From: an uncultured Prevotellaceae bacterium
GTDB taxonomy: Bacteria > Bacteroidota > Bacteroidia > Bacteroidales > Muribaculaceae
Assembly (NCBI GenBank): GCA_900317835.1
Contig: ONIL01000038.1
Coordinates: forward strand, 1-44,209
Length of the DNA stretch: 44,209 nt
Reading direction: 5' to 3'
The notes under the pieces were generated by a model, which had not been told where the DNA came from, ran no database searches, and saw only the letters and a program-made list of their open reading frames with translations. Shown in pieces: positions 15,176 to 24,202 of this stretch. Positions within the stretch are counted from its first letter, which is position 1. Each line of letters starts with the position of its first letter. Position numbers and translations under genes: made by a program.

Positions 15176-16873
15176 ATGAAACAGCAGCAGCCTACACGTC
15201 ATCCGATCTGGCTTCCCCTTGCCATATCCCTAGCGGTGGTAGTGGGTGTGTTGATTGGCAAGCTGTTCTCGGCCAACAACTATGTTGCCGATAATGACCG
15301 CAAGATAAATGCCATCTTGAGCCTGATCAACCAGGACTACGTTGACACGACCAACCTCAAGGACCTGATTGAAATGAGTATCCCTAAAATATTGGGTAAT
15401 CTGGACCCGCACAGTTCATACTTGACCGCCGAGGACATGAAAGCTCCGAGCGACAATGTGAACGGTTCGGTATGCGACATCGGCATCCAGTTCGAGATGA
15501 TGAACGACACCGCCGGCGTGATAGAGGTCATTCCCGGGGGTCCAAGTGCCAAGGCGGGCATCATGGCAGGCGACCGCATTGTATCAATCAACGATTCGGC
15601 TGTGGTGGGAGACCATATCACCAAGGGATCGGTAAACCGACGCCTGCTTGGAGCCAAGGGCAGCAAGGTGAAACTGGGCATCAAGCGCCAGAACAGCGCC
15701 AAGACGCTCACATTCACCGTCACCCGCGACAACATCCCGGTCAACACGGTTGATGCCTACTACATGCTTGACAAGAACACCGGTTATATCAAGGTGAACC
15801 AGTTTGGGCGCCACACTTACGACGAATTCATGAAGGGCATGCTGAGCCTCAAGGACGAAGGAGCCAAACGCTACATGATTGACCTGCGCGGCAACGGCGG
15901 CGGCTTCATGGAAGTGGCTGTGCGCATGGTGAATGAATTCTTGAGTGCCGATCAACTCATCGTTTTCACCAAGGGGCGCTATAAACGCGACGACCGTGAG
16001 GGATGGAGCAACGGCAAGGGCTTGTTCCAAGATGCCGAAATCACAGTGCTCATCGATGAATTCAGCGCCAGTTCCAGCGAGATTTTTGCTGGCGCGCTCC
16101 AGGATAACGACCGTGGACTGATTGTGGGTTGCCGTTCCTATGGCAAGGGATTGGTGCAGAAGGAATTTATCCTGCCCGATAGCAGTGCCATCCGCCTGAC
16201 GACGGCCCGCTACTATACCCCCAGTGGACGGTGCATCCAGAAGGAGTTCAAGAGGGGCAGCATGGATGACTACAGCAACGAGCTGGTTGAACGCTTCAAG
16301 CGCGGCGAGATGGACAACCGCGACAGCATCAAGGTGGACAAGAGCCAGAAGTTCACCACGGCTCATGGGCGCACAGTGTATGGTGGCGGAGGCATCGTGC
16401 CTGATATTTTTGTCCCCTGCGACACGAGCGGCATGAACCGATACTACATCGACGCCACCAATGCCGGCCTGCTGCAGCGCTACGCCTTCAACTACTGCAA
16501 CAACAACCGCGCCTCGCTCAAGAAGATGAGCGACTACAAGCAATTCCTGAGGATGGCGCCCACCGACGACGCGCTGATCGAAGACTTCGCCGACTTTGCC
16601 GCTCAAAACGGCATAGCGCCGCGCTGGTACTACATCAACATGTCGCGCGACCTGATTGTCACCCAGCTCAAGGCGATGATTGCCCGCGACATCTTTGGCA
16701 GTCAAGCCTATTATCCGATTCTCAACCGCAACGACAAGACCGTTCAAATGGCCCTGAAGGCGATGAACAAGCACAAGGCAGTGTTCCCCATCACCGAGAG
16801 CCTTGATCCCAAGTCTATTGCCCAGCAACGTCGCAACCTGCTGACCGAGATCAAACAACGATGGCGGCTGTGA
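15176..16873 (+). CDS. S41-family C-terminal-processing peptidase, copy A
   Basis: 565 residues from ATG 15176. It has an N-terminal membrane anchor (IWLPLAISLAVVVGVLIGKLF), a PDZ domain at about 85-170 (VIPGGPSAKAGIMAGDRIVS) and a tail-specific protease core with catalytic Ser299 (SASSSEIFAGALQD) and Lys324 (SYGKGLVQ). Ser-Lys spacing is 25, as in E. coli Tsp. A C-terminal extension of about 200 residues follows. It likely cleaves C-termini of periplasmic proteins. The next gene is a close paralog 62 bases downstream. The catalytic dyad is intact, so it should be active. Confidence 0.95.
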   Translation: MKQQQPTRHPIWLPLAISLAVVVGVLIGKLFSANNYVADNDRKINAILSLINQDYVDTTNLKDLIEMSIPKILGNLDPHSSYLTAEDMKAPSDNVNGSVCDIGIQFEMMNDTAGVIEVIPGGPSAKAGIMAGDRIVSINDSAVVGDHITKGSVNRRLLGAKGSKVKLGIKRQNSAKTLTFTVTRDNIPVNTVDAYYMLDKNTGYIKVNQFGRHTYDEFMKGMLSLKDEGAKRYMIDLRGNGGGFMEVAVRMVNEFLSADQLIVFTKGRYKRDDREGWSNGKGLFQDAEITVLIDEFSASSSEIFAGALQDNDRGLIVGCRSYGKGLVQKEFILPDSSAIRLTTARYYTPSGRCIQKEFKRGSMDDYSNELVERFKRGEMDNRDSIKVDKSQKFTTAHGRTVYGGGGIVPDIFVPCDTSGMNRYYIDATNAGLLQRYAFNYCNNNRASLKKMSDYKQFLRMAPTDDALIEDFADFAAQNGIAPRWYYINMSRDLIVTQLKAMIARDIFGSQAYYPILNRNDKTVQMALKAMNKHKAVFPITESLDPKSIAQQRRNLLTEIKQRWRL

Positions 16874-16935
16874 CCCAGTCATCAATCAAGCATTAACACA
16901 GTAAGACACAAGCCAACTCAATATCATACAACGAA

Positions 16936-18558
16936 ATGACACCCAAGTCCACACGTCAACCCATCTGGTTACCCCTCGCCATTGCAGTGGCGATAGCGGT
17001 GGGCATCTTCTTTGGCAGCCGTTTCACCAGCAGCAAGCCTGTTGCCGACAACGACCGCAAGCTGAATGCTATCCTCAACCTTATCGCACAGGACTATGTC
17101 GATACCACAAACCTGAAGGACCTTATTGAGTTGAGCATACCCGAGATATTGGGTAACCTGGATCCCCACACCGTTTACTTCACCAGCGAGGAATTAAGAG
17201 CCGCAACCGATGACCTGAACGGCTCGTTCAGCGGCATCGGCATCTCGTTTGTCATGATCAACGACACCATCGGTGTGGTTGAGGTCATCCCTGGCGGTCC
17301 CAGCGAGAAAGTGGGCCTGATGGCGGGTGACCGCATCATTACCATCGACGACTCGATTGCCACTGGTGAGAAAATGACCAATGGCGCTGTGATGAAACGA
17401 CTGCGCGGCGAGAAGGGCACCAAGGTGAAACTGGGCATAGAGCGCCAAAACTCAAAAAAGCTGTTGACGTTCACCATCACCCGTGGCGACATCCCCGTCA
17501 ACACGGTTGACTCGCATTACATGATCGATGACATCACTGGCTATATCAAAATCAACCAGTTCGGGCGCCACACTTACGACGAGTTTATCACTGCCATGGC
17601 TAGTCTTGACAATGAAGGCGCCGAGCGCTACATCATTGACCTGCGAGGCAACGGTGGCGGCTTCATGGAGATGGCTGTGCTCATGGTCAACGAGTTCCTG
17701 CCTGCCAATCAGCCCATCGTGTTCACCAAGGGGCGCTACCAACGAGACGACAGCGAGGTGTGGAGCGACGGCAACGGCTCGTTCCAGCAGGCCGAGGTGG
17801 CAGTGCTCATCGACGAGTTCAGTGCCAGTGCGAGCGAAATTTTTGCCGGCGCAATGCAGGATAATGACCGCGGGTTGATCGTCGGGTGCCGCTCATTCGG
17901 CAAGGGTCTAGTGCAAAAGGAATTTGTGCTGCCCGACAGCAGTGCCATCAGGCTGACGACAGCACGCTATTACACGCCTAGCGGACGCTGCATCCAGAAG
18001 GATTACAAGGAGGGATCGCTCGAGTACAGCAAGGAACTCCTGGACCGCTACATGAACGGCGAGCTCTACAGCCGCGATAGCATGAAGATTGACAAGAGCC
18101 AAGTGTTCACGACATTGATAACGGGCCGAACTGTGTATGGTGGCGGAGGTATTGTGCCTGACATATTTGTCGCGCGCGATACAAGCGGTGTGACCAGCTA
18201 CTACATCGAAGCGGTCAATGCCGGTATGCTGCAACGCTACGCGTTCAACTATTGCAACCAGCACCGCACCACGCTCAACCAGATGGATGATTACCTGCAA
18301 TTCATGAAGTCGGCTCCCAGCGACGAGGCACTGGTCAGGGATTTTGCCGAATATGCCGCAAAATATGACATCGCTCCCCGCTGGTACTACATCAACCTGT
18401 CGCGCGACGTGATAGCGACCAACCTCAAGGCGCTGATCGCGCGTGACGTCTTCGGGAACGAGGCCTTCTACCCTATCGTCAACCGCAAGGACAAGACAGT
18501 CCTGGAGGCTCTCAAGGCGCTGAACATGCACAAGGCGTCATTCCCCATCACCAAGTGA
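16936..18558 (+). CDS. S41-family C-terminal-processing peptidase, copy B
   Basis: 540 residues, colinear with copy A from the anchor (PIWLPLAIAVAIAVGIFFG) through the PDZ domain and the protease core, with catalytic Ser298 (SASASEIFAGAMQD) and Lys323 (SFGKGLVQ). It ends about 20 residues earlier than copy A. Divergence is spread along the protein and includes loops around the active site and in the C-terminal domain, as in an old tandem duplication kept by selection. Both copies share the transcript and end at a strong terminator. Confidence 0.95.
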   Translation: MTPKSTRQPIWLPLAIAVAIAVGIFFGSRFTSSKPVADNDRKLNAILNLIAQDYVDTTNLKDLIELSIPEILGNLDPHTVYFTSEELRAATDDLNGSFSGIGISFVMINDTIGVVEVIPGGPSEKVGLMAGDRIITIDDSIATGEKMTNGAVMKRLRGEKGTKVKLGIERQNSKKLLTFTITRGDIPVNTVDSHYMIDDITGYIKINQFGRHTYDEFITAMASLDNEGAERYIIDLRGNGGGFMEMAVLMVNEFLPANQPIVFTKGRYQRDDSEVWSDGNGSFQQAEVAVLIDEFSASASEIFAGAMQDNDRGLIVGCRSFGKGLVQKEFVLPDSSAIRLTTARYYTPSGRCIQKDYKEGSLEYSKELLDRYMNGELYSRDSMKIDKSQVFTTLITGRTVYGGGGIVPDIFVARDTSGVTSYYIEAVNAGMLQRYAFNYCNQHRTTLNQMDDYLQFMKSAPSDEALVRDFAEYAAKYDIAPRWYYINLSRDVIATNLKALIARDVFGNEAFYPIVNRKDKTVLEALKALNMHKASFPITK

Positions 18559-18576
18559 GATCACATTCACCGATAA

Positions 18577-18619
18577 ATGATGAAGACGAGGCAGAAGTCA
18601 TCTGTCTCGTCTTCATCAT
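18577..18619. terminator. Strong bidirectional terminator
   Basis: A perfect 14-bp stem ATGATGAAGACGAG/CTCGTCTTCATCAT, continued by an inner CAGA/TCTG pair, lies between the convergent S41 and 3D-like genes. Confidence 0.85.
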
Positions 18620-18654
18620 TTCTTGGGAACCCTAAAACCGGCTCTTGAGTACTA

Positions 18655-19038
18655 CTACTTCTTGCGGATGGTGACCGCTCCGTTGCGGAAGTTGTATTTG
18701 TCACCACGCGGAGTGAGGAAGTCAATGCGTTTGCGCAGGCGCGGCCCCATCTTGTCCTTCACTACCCACTCGCCATTGAGTGCGGGAGTGGACTCACTCT
18801 CCACAATAATCACGTCGCCCATTTTGAATCCATGCTGCTTGAACATGTCATGCGAGAGAGCGACCCATCGAATCTGATAGTTTTTCAACTTATCGTAATT
18901 GATTCGGTCTCCACTTGCTGTTACCCAACCAGCACCCCCCTGTCCAGGGTGATACTTGGTGGCATGCAGTTTAAATTCCTGCCCCATGGCAGACATCGCA
19001 ATCACAACAGCAAGCGCTAAAAAAACTCGTCTTAGCAT
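18655..19038 (-). CDS. Secreted 3D/RlpA-like double-psi barrel protein
   Basis: 127 residues with signal peptide MLRRVFLALAVVIAMSAMGQ. The mature part has the pattern of a small double-psi beta barrel: YHPGQGGAGWVTASGDRI, IRWVALSHDMF, GFKMGDVIIVES, and ALNGEWVVKDKMGPRLRKRIDFL. That arrangement (TASGD...VALS.DMF...GD.I.V...LNG.W.V.D) resembles the 3D domain and RlpA-type proteins, several of which act on peptidoglycan. A conserved Asp of lytic 3D domains may be the one in VVKDKMG. Periplasmic. The domain assignment is inference from pattern. Confidence 0.55.
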   Translation of the reverse strand: MLRRVFLALAVVIAMSAMGQEFKLHATKYHPGQGGAGWVTASGDRINYDKLKNYQIRWVALSHDMFKQHGFKMGDVIIVESESTPALNGEWVVKDKMGPRLRKRIDFLTPRGDKYNFRNGAVTIRKK

Positions 19039-19120
19039 AAGTTGTTAGTAATTGGTTTGTATATTACCTTGGCAGCGCCTCAATACCAAAAACAATGAGG
19101 TTTGCGCAGGCTTTGCAATG

Positions 19121-19128
19121 CAAAGGTA
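19121..19128 (-). promoter_or_regulatory. Promoter -7 box of the 3D-like gene
   Basis: TACCTTTG on the minus strand, about 80 bases before ATG 19038. Confidence 0.5.
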
Positions 19129-19208
19129 TGATAAACAATTGAATTGACCAAATTTTCTCCATTTTTTCAATAATCCAGAGCCCAGGCAGGTATAAAAAAG
19201 CATTATTA

Positions 19209-19240
19209 TTTTGAAATTTTGTTTCTTTATTCTATCTTTG
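19209..19240 (+). promoter_or_regulatory. Consensus promoter of the LRR-dockerin gene
   Basis: TTTTG (19209-19213), 19 bases, TATCTTTG (19233-19240). It predicts a start near 19243 and a leader of about 155 bases. Confidence 0.8.
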
Positions 19241-19242
19241 TG

Positions 19243-19400
19243 GCGTGAGGTGGCGGGCATGCCCCATTGCCGAGCAAGGCATTTTTGATAAACAAGACGA
19301 GAGCGTTTTGCCTTTATCGAGACAAACCAAGTCCCTGCGCTTTCTTTTTACTGATACTTAACGCCTAATTCGGGGGATTCAAGAGGCACCATTTAAGCTT
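19243..19400 (+). other. Long 5' leader of the LRR-dockerin gene
   Basis: About 155 transcribed but untranslated bases are implied. The leader holds a GGGCATGCCC palindrome (19255-19264), a TGCC-GAGCAA-GGCA hairpin and T-rich stretches. I match it to no known RNA family. It could be a structured regulatory leader. Confidence 0.4.
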
Positions 19401-20930
19401 ATGAAAAATTCATTATTCCTAAAACTATTCGTCCTCGTGGCGAGCCTGTCATCGGCCCTAACACTCAGTGCCGCTGAATACGACTTTGTTGTGGATAGAC
19501 TGGCATATAAAATAACCAGCGGAACCACAGTTGAAGTAGCGTGCCCTGAATCAGAAGAAGAGTATGCACCAGGTGCCGACTACAGTGGTGTAATTAATAT
19601 CCCCAGAACAGTAATTTATGACGGAACGACCTACACAGTGAGGGGTATTGGATTAAACGCTTTTGCGTTTTCATCTGTCACCCAGGTGATCATTCCCAAC
19701 ACTGTCACCTATATTGACAGACAGGCTTTCTTTGAGTGTTGGTATTTGACAAGCGTCTCTTTCGGTAGCGGAACGAATACCATTGGTGATTTTGCCTTCA
19801 ATTTTTGCGAAGACCTCAAGTATGTGACTTGCCGGGCAACGACACCGCCCACGATTTATGAGTTCACATTCAAGATCATGAATGGCAGTGGTTATGGGCT
19901 TGATTACACAAACCTATATGTACCGAGCAGTTCATTGAATGCTTATCGGTCGAAAACCTATTGGAAAGAATTTGGCAATATAACATCCATTCCTTCATTA
20001 AAAGAGGCGCTGAGCACCAGCTCCATCCAATTCACCTCAACAGGCAGCTACCCGTGGATGACGATGGTCGCTGATGGCAGAATTTATGCCATGTCGGGCA
20101 ATAGCGGCGTTCACTCTAGCAGTTCGACGTTGTCCGCCACGGTCAATGTGCCTGCTGGCGGCACCCTGTCCTTTGACTTCAAGGCTTGGGGCGAAGGATC
20201 GTCCTATGACAAATGCATCTTCTCGGTTGACGGTTCCCAGAAGTTCTCTTATGGTGCCCGCGACAACAACTGGGAGAGGTATAGCGTGAACCTCTCGGCT
20301 GGCACCCACACGCTGACATGGACCTACAGCAAGGACTATAGTGTTCATCCCACCGGCGACTTCTTTGCCATCGATAACGTATCTCTCGTTGAATCGGCCA
20401 AACTAGGTGACGTGGATGGCAACGGCAGCGTAAGCATCTCAGACGTGACGGCCCTGATCGACATCCTGTTGAAGGGCGGAACTGCTCCTGCCAGTGGCGA
20501 CTGTGATCAAGACGGCCAAGTAGGCATCTCAGATGTGACAGCCCTAATTGACGGGCTGTTGAACGGCACGTTGAATCCCTCTGATCCTTATTATACGGGC
20601 TGCTGGGTAGTTCTATACGACAGGGAAGGCATCAAGCATTGGTACCCACTGGCTATGGGCGCCGATAATATTTACAGTACAACAATATCATTATACACCT
20701 ACATATTTGGCTCCAACACAACCAAACTATACTTCGTGGATAACAGCTACATCTATGGGGCACCAGTGGCAAATCAAAGTCTTGTAATTGGCAGCAGTTC
20801 ATCCAATCCCTTAGTCCCTGGCCAGAACTGCTACACAATATCCACTGGCTACAATTACACGTTGGGGATAACTTATGATAGCAATAACAATCGATGCGTT
20901 TATGTAGCAAGGGGCGGTGCCTGTGGTTGA
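19401..20930 (+). CDS. Secreted BspA-like LRR protein with dockerin-like repeats
   Basis: 509 residues. The signal peptide is MKNSLFLKLFVLVASLSSALTLSA. BspA/LRR_5-type repeats at about 80-150 include VTQVIIPNTVTYIDRQAF. A linker containing VPSSSLNAYRSKTYWKEF is followed by a beta-rich domain at about 210-330 (LSATVNVPAGGTLSFDFKAW) that looks like a concanavalin/CBM-type fold. Two dockerin-like calcium repeats lie at 336-392 (GDVDGNGSVSISDVTALID, then DCDQDGQVGISDVTALID). The C-terminal 115 residues are an aromatic-rich domain I do not recognise. Probably surface-exposed and adhesive or carbohydrate-linked. The downstream end of the window holds a related protein. Confidence 0.85.
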   Translation: MKNSLFLKLFVLVASLSSALTLSAAEYDFVVDRLAYKITSGTTVEVACPESEEEYAPGADYSGVINIPRTVIYDGTTYTVRGIGLNAFAFSSVTQVIIPNTVTYIDRQAFFECWYLTSVSFGSGTNTIGDFAFNFCEDLKYVTCRATTPPTIYEFTFKIMNGSGYGLDYTNLYVPSSSLNAYRSKTYWKEFGNITSIPSLKEALSTSSIQFTSTGSYPWMTMVADGRIYAMSGNSGVHSSSSTLSATVNVPAGGTLSFDFKAWGEGSSYDKCIFSVDGSQKFSYGARDNNWERYSVNLSAGTHTLTWTYSKDYSVHPTGDFFAIDNVSLVESAKLGDVDGNGSVSISDVTALIDILLKGGTAPASGDCDQDGQVGISDVTALIDGLLNGTLNPSDPYYTGCWVVLYDREGIKHWYPLAMGADNIYSTTISLYTYIFGSNTTKLYFVDNSYIYGAPVANQSLVIGSSSSNPLVPGQNCYTISTGYNYTLGITYDSNNNRCVYVARGGACG

Positions 20931-20973
20931 TTTTTCAATACGTCCCTGTTGCTAGAGCATTCTGCAAATTCAG

Positions 20974-20998
20974 GTGTGGCGCCAATGCGGTGCCACAC
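20974..20998 (+). terminator. Terminator of the LRR-dockerin gene
   Basis: A GTGTGGC/GCCACAC stem with an 11-base loop, followed by TTTGCTTCTTT. Confidence 0.65.
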
Positions 20999-21050
20999 TT
21001 TGCTTCTTTCCCAAGGGTGTAACGGAGCACTAGTGTCTTCTGGGAGAGGG

Positions 21051-21836
21051 TTAGAAGGAGTAGTCCAGGATTTGGGAGTTGAAGTGAATGGAGCGGTTGT
21101 TAAACAGCCGATCCATGGCTCCATCAGCGACCAATTGGGAAGTGGTGCCGGTGATCACCTGTCGGTCGGTGGTGATGAGCCACAACTCATCGGCGAGCAT
21201 CAGCGACTGTGAAATGTCGTGGCTGGAAAGCAGCACGGCCTTGCCCCGGTCGTGGGCCAGCGTCTGCAGGAGACGCATGGTCTCGATGCGGCTCGCTACA
21301 TCAAGGAATGCCGTGGGTTCATCCAGAATGATGATGGGCGTTTCCTGGGCCAACGCGCGGGCAATCATGGCCTTCTGCCGCTCGCCGTCGCTCAACGAGG
21401 CCACATATTCGCCAGCCTTACCAATAATGCCTGCATCGGACATCGCTTGGCGGACGATGGCATGATCCTCATCATCCAGGCGCCCCAGGAAGCCTGTGTG
21501 GGGCTGACGCCCCAGTCCGACAAGCTCGGTCACGGTGAGCGCACCGGCCTGGATACGCTCGGTCGATACGAGACCGATGAGGCGAGAACGGTCCTTCTGG
21601 CTCATCTCGAGCAGATTCTTGCCTGCGGCCTCGATGGTTCCCGCCATCGGGCGTTCGTCGCAGGTGAGGGCACGCAACAGGGTTGACTTGCCCGCACCGT
21701 TCTGGCCAAGCAGAGCCACCAATTTGCCTTTCTCAAGCGAGAGGTTCAAGTCCTTGAGCAGGATGACTTCGGTCTTGCCATTGCGGTATCCCACGGCAAG
21801 GTCACGGGTTGTGAATATGGCGTTATCGTTATTCAT
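21051..21836 (-). CDS. ABC transporter ATP-binding protein (FecE/BtuD type)
   Basis: 261-residue ATPase with Walker A GQNGAGKSTLL, Q-loop region LIGLVSTERIQ, signature LSDGERQKAMIARAL, Walker B IIILDEPTAFLD and switch SSHDIS. Its closest kin by pattern energise uptake of iron-siderophore, heme or cobalamin. Its ATG shares a base with the permease stop, so it is the third member of the importer set. It is the last gene of a minus-strand operon that begins with DUF2520. Confidence 0.94.
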   Translation of the reverse strand: MNNDNAIFTTRDLAVGYRNGKTEVILLKDLNLSLEKGKLVALLGQNGAGKSTLLRALTCDERPMAGTIEAAGKNLLEMSQKDRSRLIGLVSTERIQAGALTVTELVGLGRQPHTGFLGRLDDEDHAIVRQAMSDAGIIGKAGEYVASLSDGERQKAMIARALAQETPIIILDEPTAFLDVASRIETMRLLQTLAHDRGKAVLLSSHDISQSLMLADELWLITTDRQVITGTTSQLVADGAMDRLFNNRSIHFNSQILDYSF

Positions 21837-22870
21837 CAGTTAAAGTATTGGATGCGGCGTCGGTTAATGATGATGTATAAAATGATGGGCACGCCGATAA
21901 TGGGCGTGATGGCATTGATGGGGATAATGCCGTGGGGACTGCTCACGCTAGCCACAGCACACAGCAGGGCGATGTCGGCTCCCGCCAGAATGGTCGCAGG
22001 CACAAGGCGGCTGTGGTTGCTCGTGCCTAACGACATGCGAGCGATGTGAGGCACCACGAGGCCGATAAAGCCGATGGGGCCGCAGAAGGCCGTCACCACA
22101 GCAGTCAACACACCGGTAATGAGCAGCAGGATGTTGCGTGACCTGGACACATTAATGCCCAGGTTGCGGGCATAGCGTGTGCCCAGCAACATGGCGTTCA
22201 ATGGCTTGACCATGAGGGCTGCACCCAGCAAGCCGAGAATAATGACACCTGCATAGACAGGCATCTGGGCCACACTGACCCCCGAGAAGTTGCCGAAGCC
22301 CCAGGACACGTAGTTGTGCACGCCTTCCTCGGTAGCCACTGAGTTAAGCAACTGCACAATGCTCGATGTGAGGTAACTCACGAGGATGCCGATGATGAGC
22401 AGCATCGTGTTGCTGCGCACAATGGCCGAGAAGGCAATCAACACCACCAGCACCACGCCGGCTCCCATCAGGGCACCGAGCAGGATAGCCATGTAACTGC
22501 CCATGCTCTCGCCAAACAAGCCTCCTAACGAGCCTCCTAAAGCCAAGATGACAATAGCGACGCCCAAACCAGCACCCGAAGACACGCCAAGGATCGACGG
22601 CCCAGCCAAGGGGTTGTTGAAGGTCGTCTGCAACAACAGACCCGAGATCGACAACGCGGCGCCAGCCAGGGCTGCCGTGGCAATCATGGGCATGCGTGAC
22701 TGCAGGATAATGATATCCCAAGCCTTGTTGCCGCTTCCTTTTCCCGAAAGGATGTCAACAATCTTTCCCATCGGGATATCCACCGAACCGAACATGAGAC
22801 AAGCGAGCGCCAACAGCACCAAGGCCAGCGTCAAGATGACGATGGTGGCAGTATAGCGGCGATATGTCAT
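21836..22870 (-). CDS. FecCD-family ABC transporter permease
   Basis: 344 residues from ATG 22870 (MTYRRYTATIVIL). An open extension upstream overlaps the substrate-binding protein and is not coding. It has nine to ten hydrophobic helices with family blocks: GLLLQTTFNNPLAGPSILGV, GAGLGVAIVILALG, GTRYARNLGINV and FCGPIGFIGLVVPHIAR. It forms the membrane channel of a metal-chelate or cobalamin importer with the flanking genes. It starts 7 bases after the binding-protein stop. Confidence 0.94.
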   Translation of the reverse strand: MTYRRYTATIVILTLALVLLALACLMFGSVDIPMGKIVDILSGKGSGNKAWDIIILQSRMPMIATAALAGAALSISGLLLQTTFNNPLAGPSILGVSSGAGLGVAIVILALGGSLGGLFGESMGSYMAILLGALMGAGVVLVVLIAFSAIVRSNTMLLIIGILVSYLTSSIVQLLNSVATEEGVHNYVSWGFGNFSGVSVAQMPVYAGVIILGLLGAALMVKPLNAMLLGTRYARNLGINVSRSRNILLLITGVLTAVVTAFCGPIGFIGLVVPHIARMSLGTSNHSRLVPATILAGADIALLCAVASVSSPHGIIPINAITPIIGVPIILYIIINRRRIQYFN

Positions 22871-22877
22871 CGGCACG

Positions 22878-24029
22878 TCAGTCAATGTGGTGATACATTT
22901 GATTGGTGAAGACGGGGAACAGTTCAGGGTGCATGATCGCTGCAAATTCCCGCAACAGCACTTCAGGATGGAAGGGTATGCGGTCAAAGAAACGTGTCTT
23001 GTCGGTGTCACAGACATAAACACGCTTGTTCTTGAAGGCCGCCATCTCCTTATTCAGGTCATTGGCACCTTGCAAGTCCTTTAATGAGTTGATATTGGTC
23101 CACTTGATGAACCAGTATTCGGCGTCTTGGGCCACAGCAAGCACCTGGTTGAAGTCGAGAGCCAGCGAGCCCGTACTCTCGTTATCGGCCCACAGATACT
23201 TGCCGCCCGCATCGGCCAGGATACGTGCCATGTAGCTTTGGCCGGCAGGCACATTCCAGATGCCGTTAATGACCATCTCGGTCACGACTGTGGGATGTGT
23301 CTTGGCACCAGCGGCTTTCTGTTTCACGTCGTTGTAGGCGGCAACAACAGCGTTATACAGGCTGTCGGCCTGCTCGCGCTTACCGACCAGTTCGCCATAG
23401 AACTTCACCCACTCAGCGCGGCCCAGCGGGTCATATTCCAGATAGTCGGCACACTCGATGATGGGGATGTCAAGGCTGGCAATCTGGCCGTAACTGGCAT
23501 CCTGATAGGGAGAGAGCAAGATGGCATCGGGCTGCATGTCGATGACCTTCTCGACGGTGGGGTTCATCGAATTGCCGCAATCGGCAATGGTACCGCCTGC
23601 CACACCTTTAACAATGGTAGAGTCAATGAAATATTGACTATCGACAACACCACGCACCGCGTCGAGGGCACCGAGTTCACCCAACAGGCTTGTGTGCACC
23701 GACGAATAGACTAGGGCGCGCTGCACCGGCGTGAGAACCACGGTCCCTTCGGGCAGGTTATCGGGCAAAACCGAGTCGCGCGGCACCAGCACATAACTGT
23801 GCAATACCCCACCCTTCCACGGGTCGGCGACAGTGACCACGGTATATCCCGCCTCACGCTGCATCGAGAGCAACCTTGCATGGGTAATCACCTTCCCATC
23901 GGCCTCGATGCCGCCTTTGGTGCCGTTACCGCTCCTGAAGCAAGCGGTCATCATCAGCAGCACAGTAAGCAGAACAGCCGAAATCCGAAACCGCATAACA
24001 GTCATTCTTATCGTTTCATTTCTTATCAT
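22878..24029 (-). CDS. ABC transporter substrate-binding lipoprotein (FecB/BtuF type)
   Basis: 383 residues. The lipobox LLMMTAC predicts a lipid-anchored periplasmic protein; the signal peptide more naturally starts at ATG 23996 (MRFRISAVL) or 24005 than at 24029. The helical-backbone binding-protein pattern is visible: LGELGALDAVRGVVD, EKVIDMQPDAILLSPYQDA, a long connecting helix, and VVTEMVINGIWNVPAGQSYMARILADAGG split across about 250-275. The ligand (ferric chelate, heme or cobamide) cannot be read from the sequence. The 5' end overlaps the short relic ORF in another frame by 14 bases. Confidence 0.92.
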   Translation of the reverse strand: MIRNETIRMTVMRFRISAVLLTVLLMMTACFRSGNGTKGGIEADGKVITHARLLSMQREAGYTVVTVADPWKGGVLHSYVLVPRDSVLPDNLPEGTVVLTPVQRALVYSSVHTSLLGELGALDAVRGVVDSQYFIDSTIVKGVAGGTIADCGNSMNPTVEKVIDMQPDAILLSPYQDASYGQIASLDIPIIECADYLEYDPLGRAEWVKFYGELVGKREQADSLYNAVVAAYNDVKQKAAGAKTHPTVVTEMVINGIWNVPAGQSYMARILADAGGKYLWADNESTGSLALDFNQVLAVAQDAEYWFIKWTNINSLKDLQGANDLNKEMAAFKNKRVYVCDTDKTRFFDRIPFHPEVLLREFAAIMHPELFPVFTNQMYHHID

Positions 24030-24190
24030 TGTACTTTTCTTTATCCAAGGTATCCGGTTCCACTTGCATCATCTGCTCCCAAGATTTATAGAAGTAGATG
24101 GTATCTCGCTCGGCATACTCATCGGCAGCGCTGTGCAATGAGCAAAACGCTAACAAAAAAAGCAGCAAGAGTGTGTAACCGGTTCACCAT
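24016..24190 (-). pseudogene. Truncated relic of the adjacent secreted-protein gene
   Basis: One frame here gives LLLLFLLAFCSLHSAADE and then ERDTIYFYKSWEQMM before a stop at 24016. This mirrors SFHAMAGSEPHDTVYFYNTWEQII at the start of the 217-residue protein just upstream. No normal start is in frame: ATG 24195 hits TGA after three codons, and ATG 24190 needs a one-base slip in a T7 tract (24154-24160) to join the frame. A TTG at 24168 could still make a 50-residue secreted peptide. It looks like a tandem duplicate that lost all but its signal peptide and first strand. Confidence 0.55.
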
Positions 24191-24202
24191 GTCATTTTAA
24201 AT

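Noticed and set aside
15584-16885. 433-codon minus-strand open frame opposite the first S41 protease
   Set aside because: It is the antisense shadow of a clearly real gene with intact catalytic motifs; long antisense frames are common in GC-biased codons.
20931-21050. Cobalamin riboswitch for the ABC importer
   Set aside because: This is the 3' side of the importer genes; the 5' side of the operon has almost no leader, so there is no room for a riboswitch.
22871-23023. N-terminal extension of the permease frame
   Set aside because: It overlaps the end of the binding-protein gene in another frame and is cysteine-rich; MTYRRY at 22870 is followed by a proper first helix.
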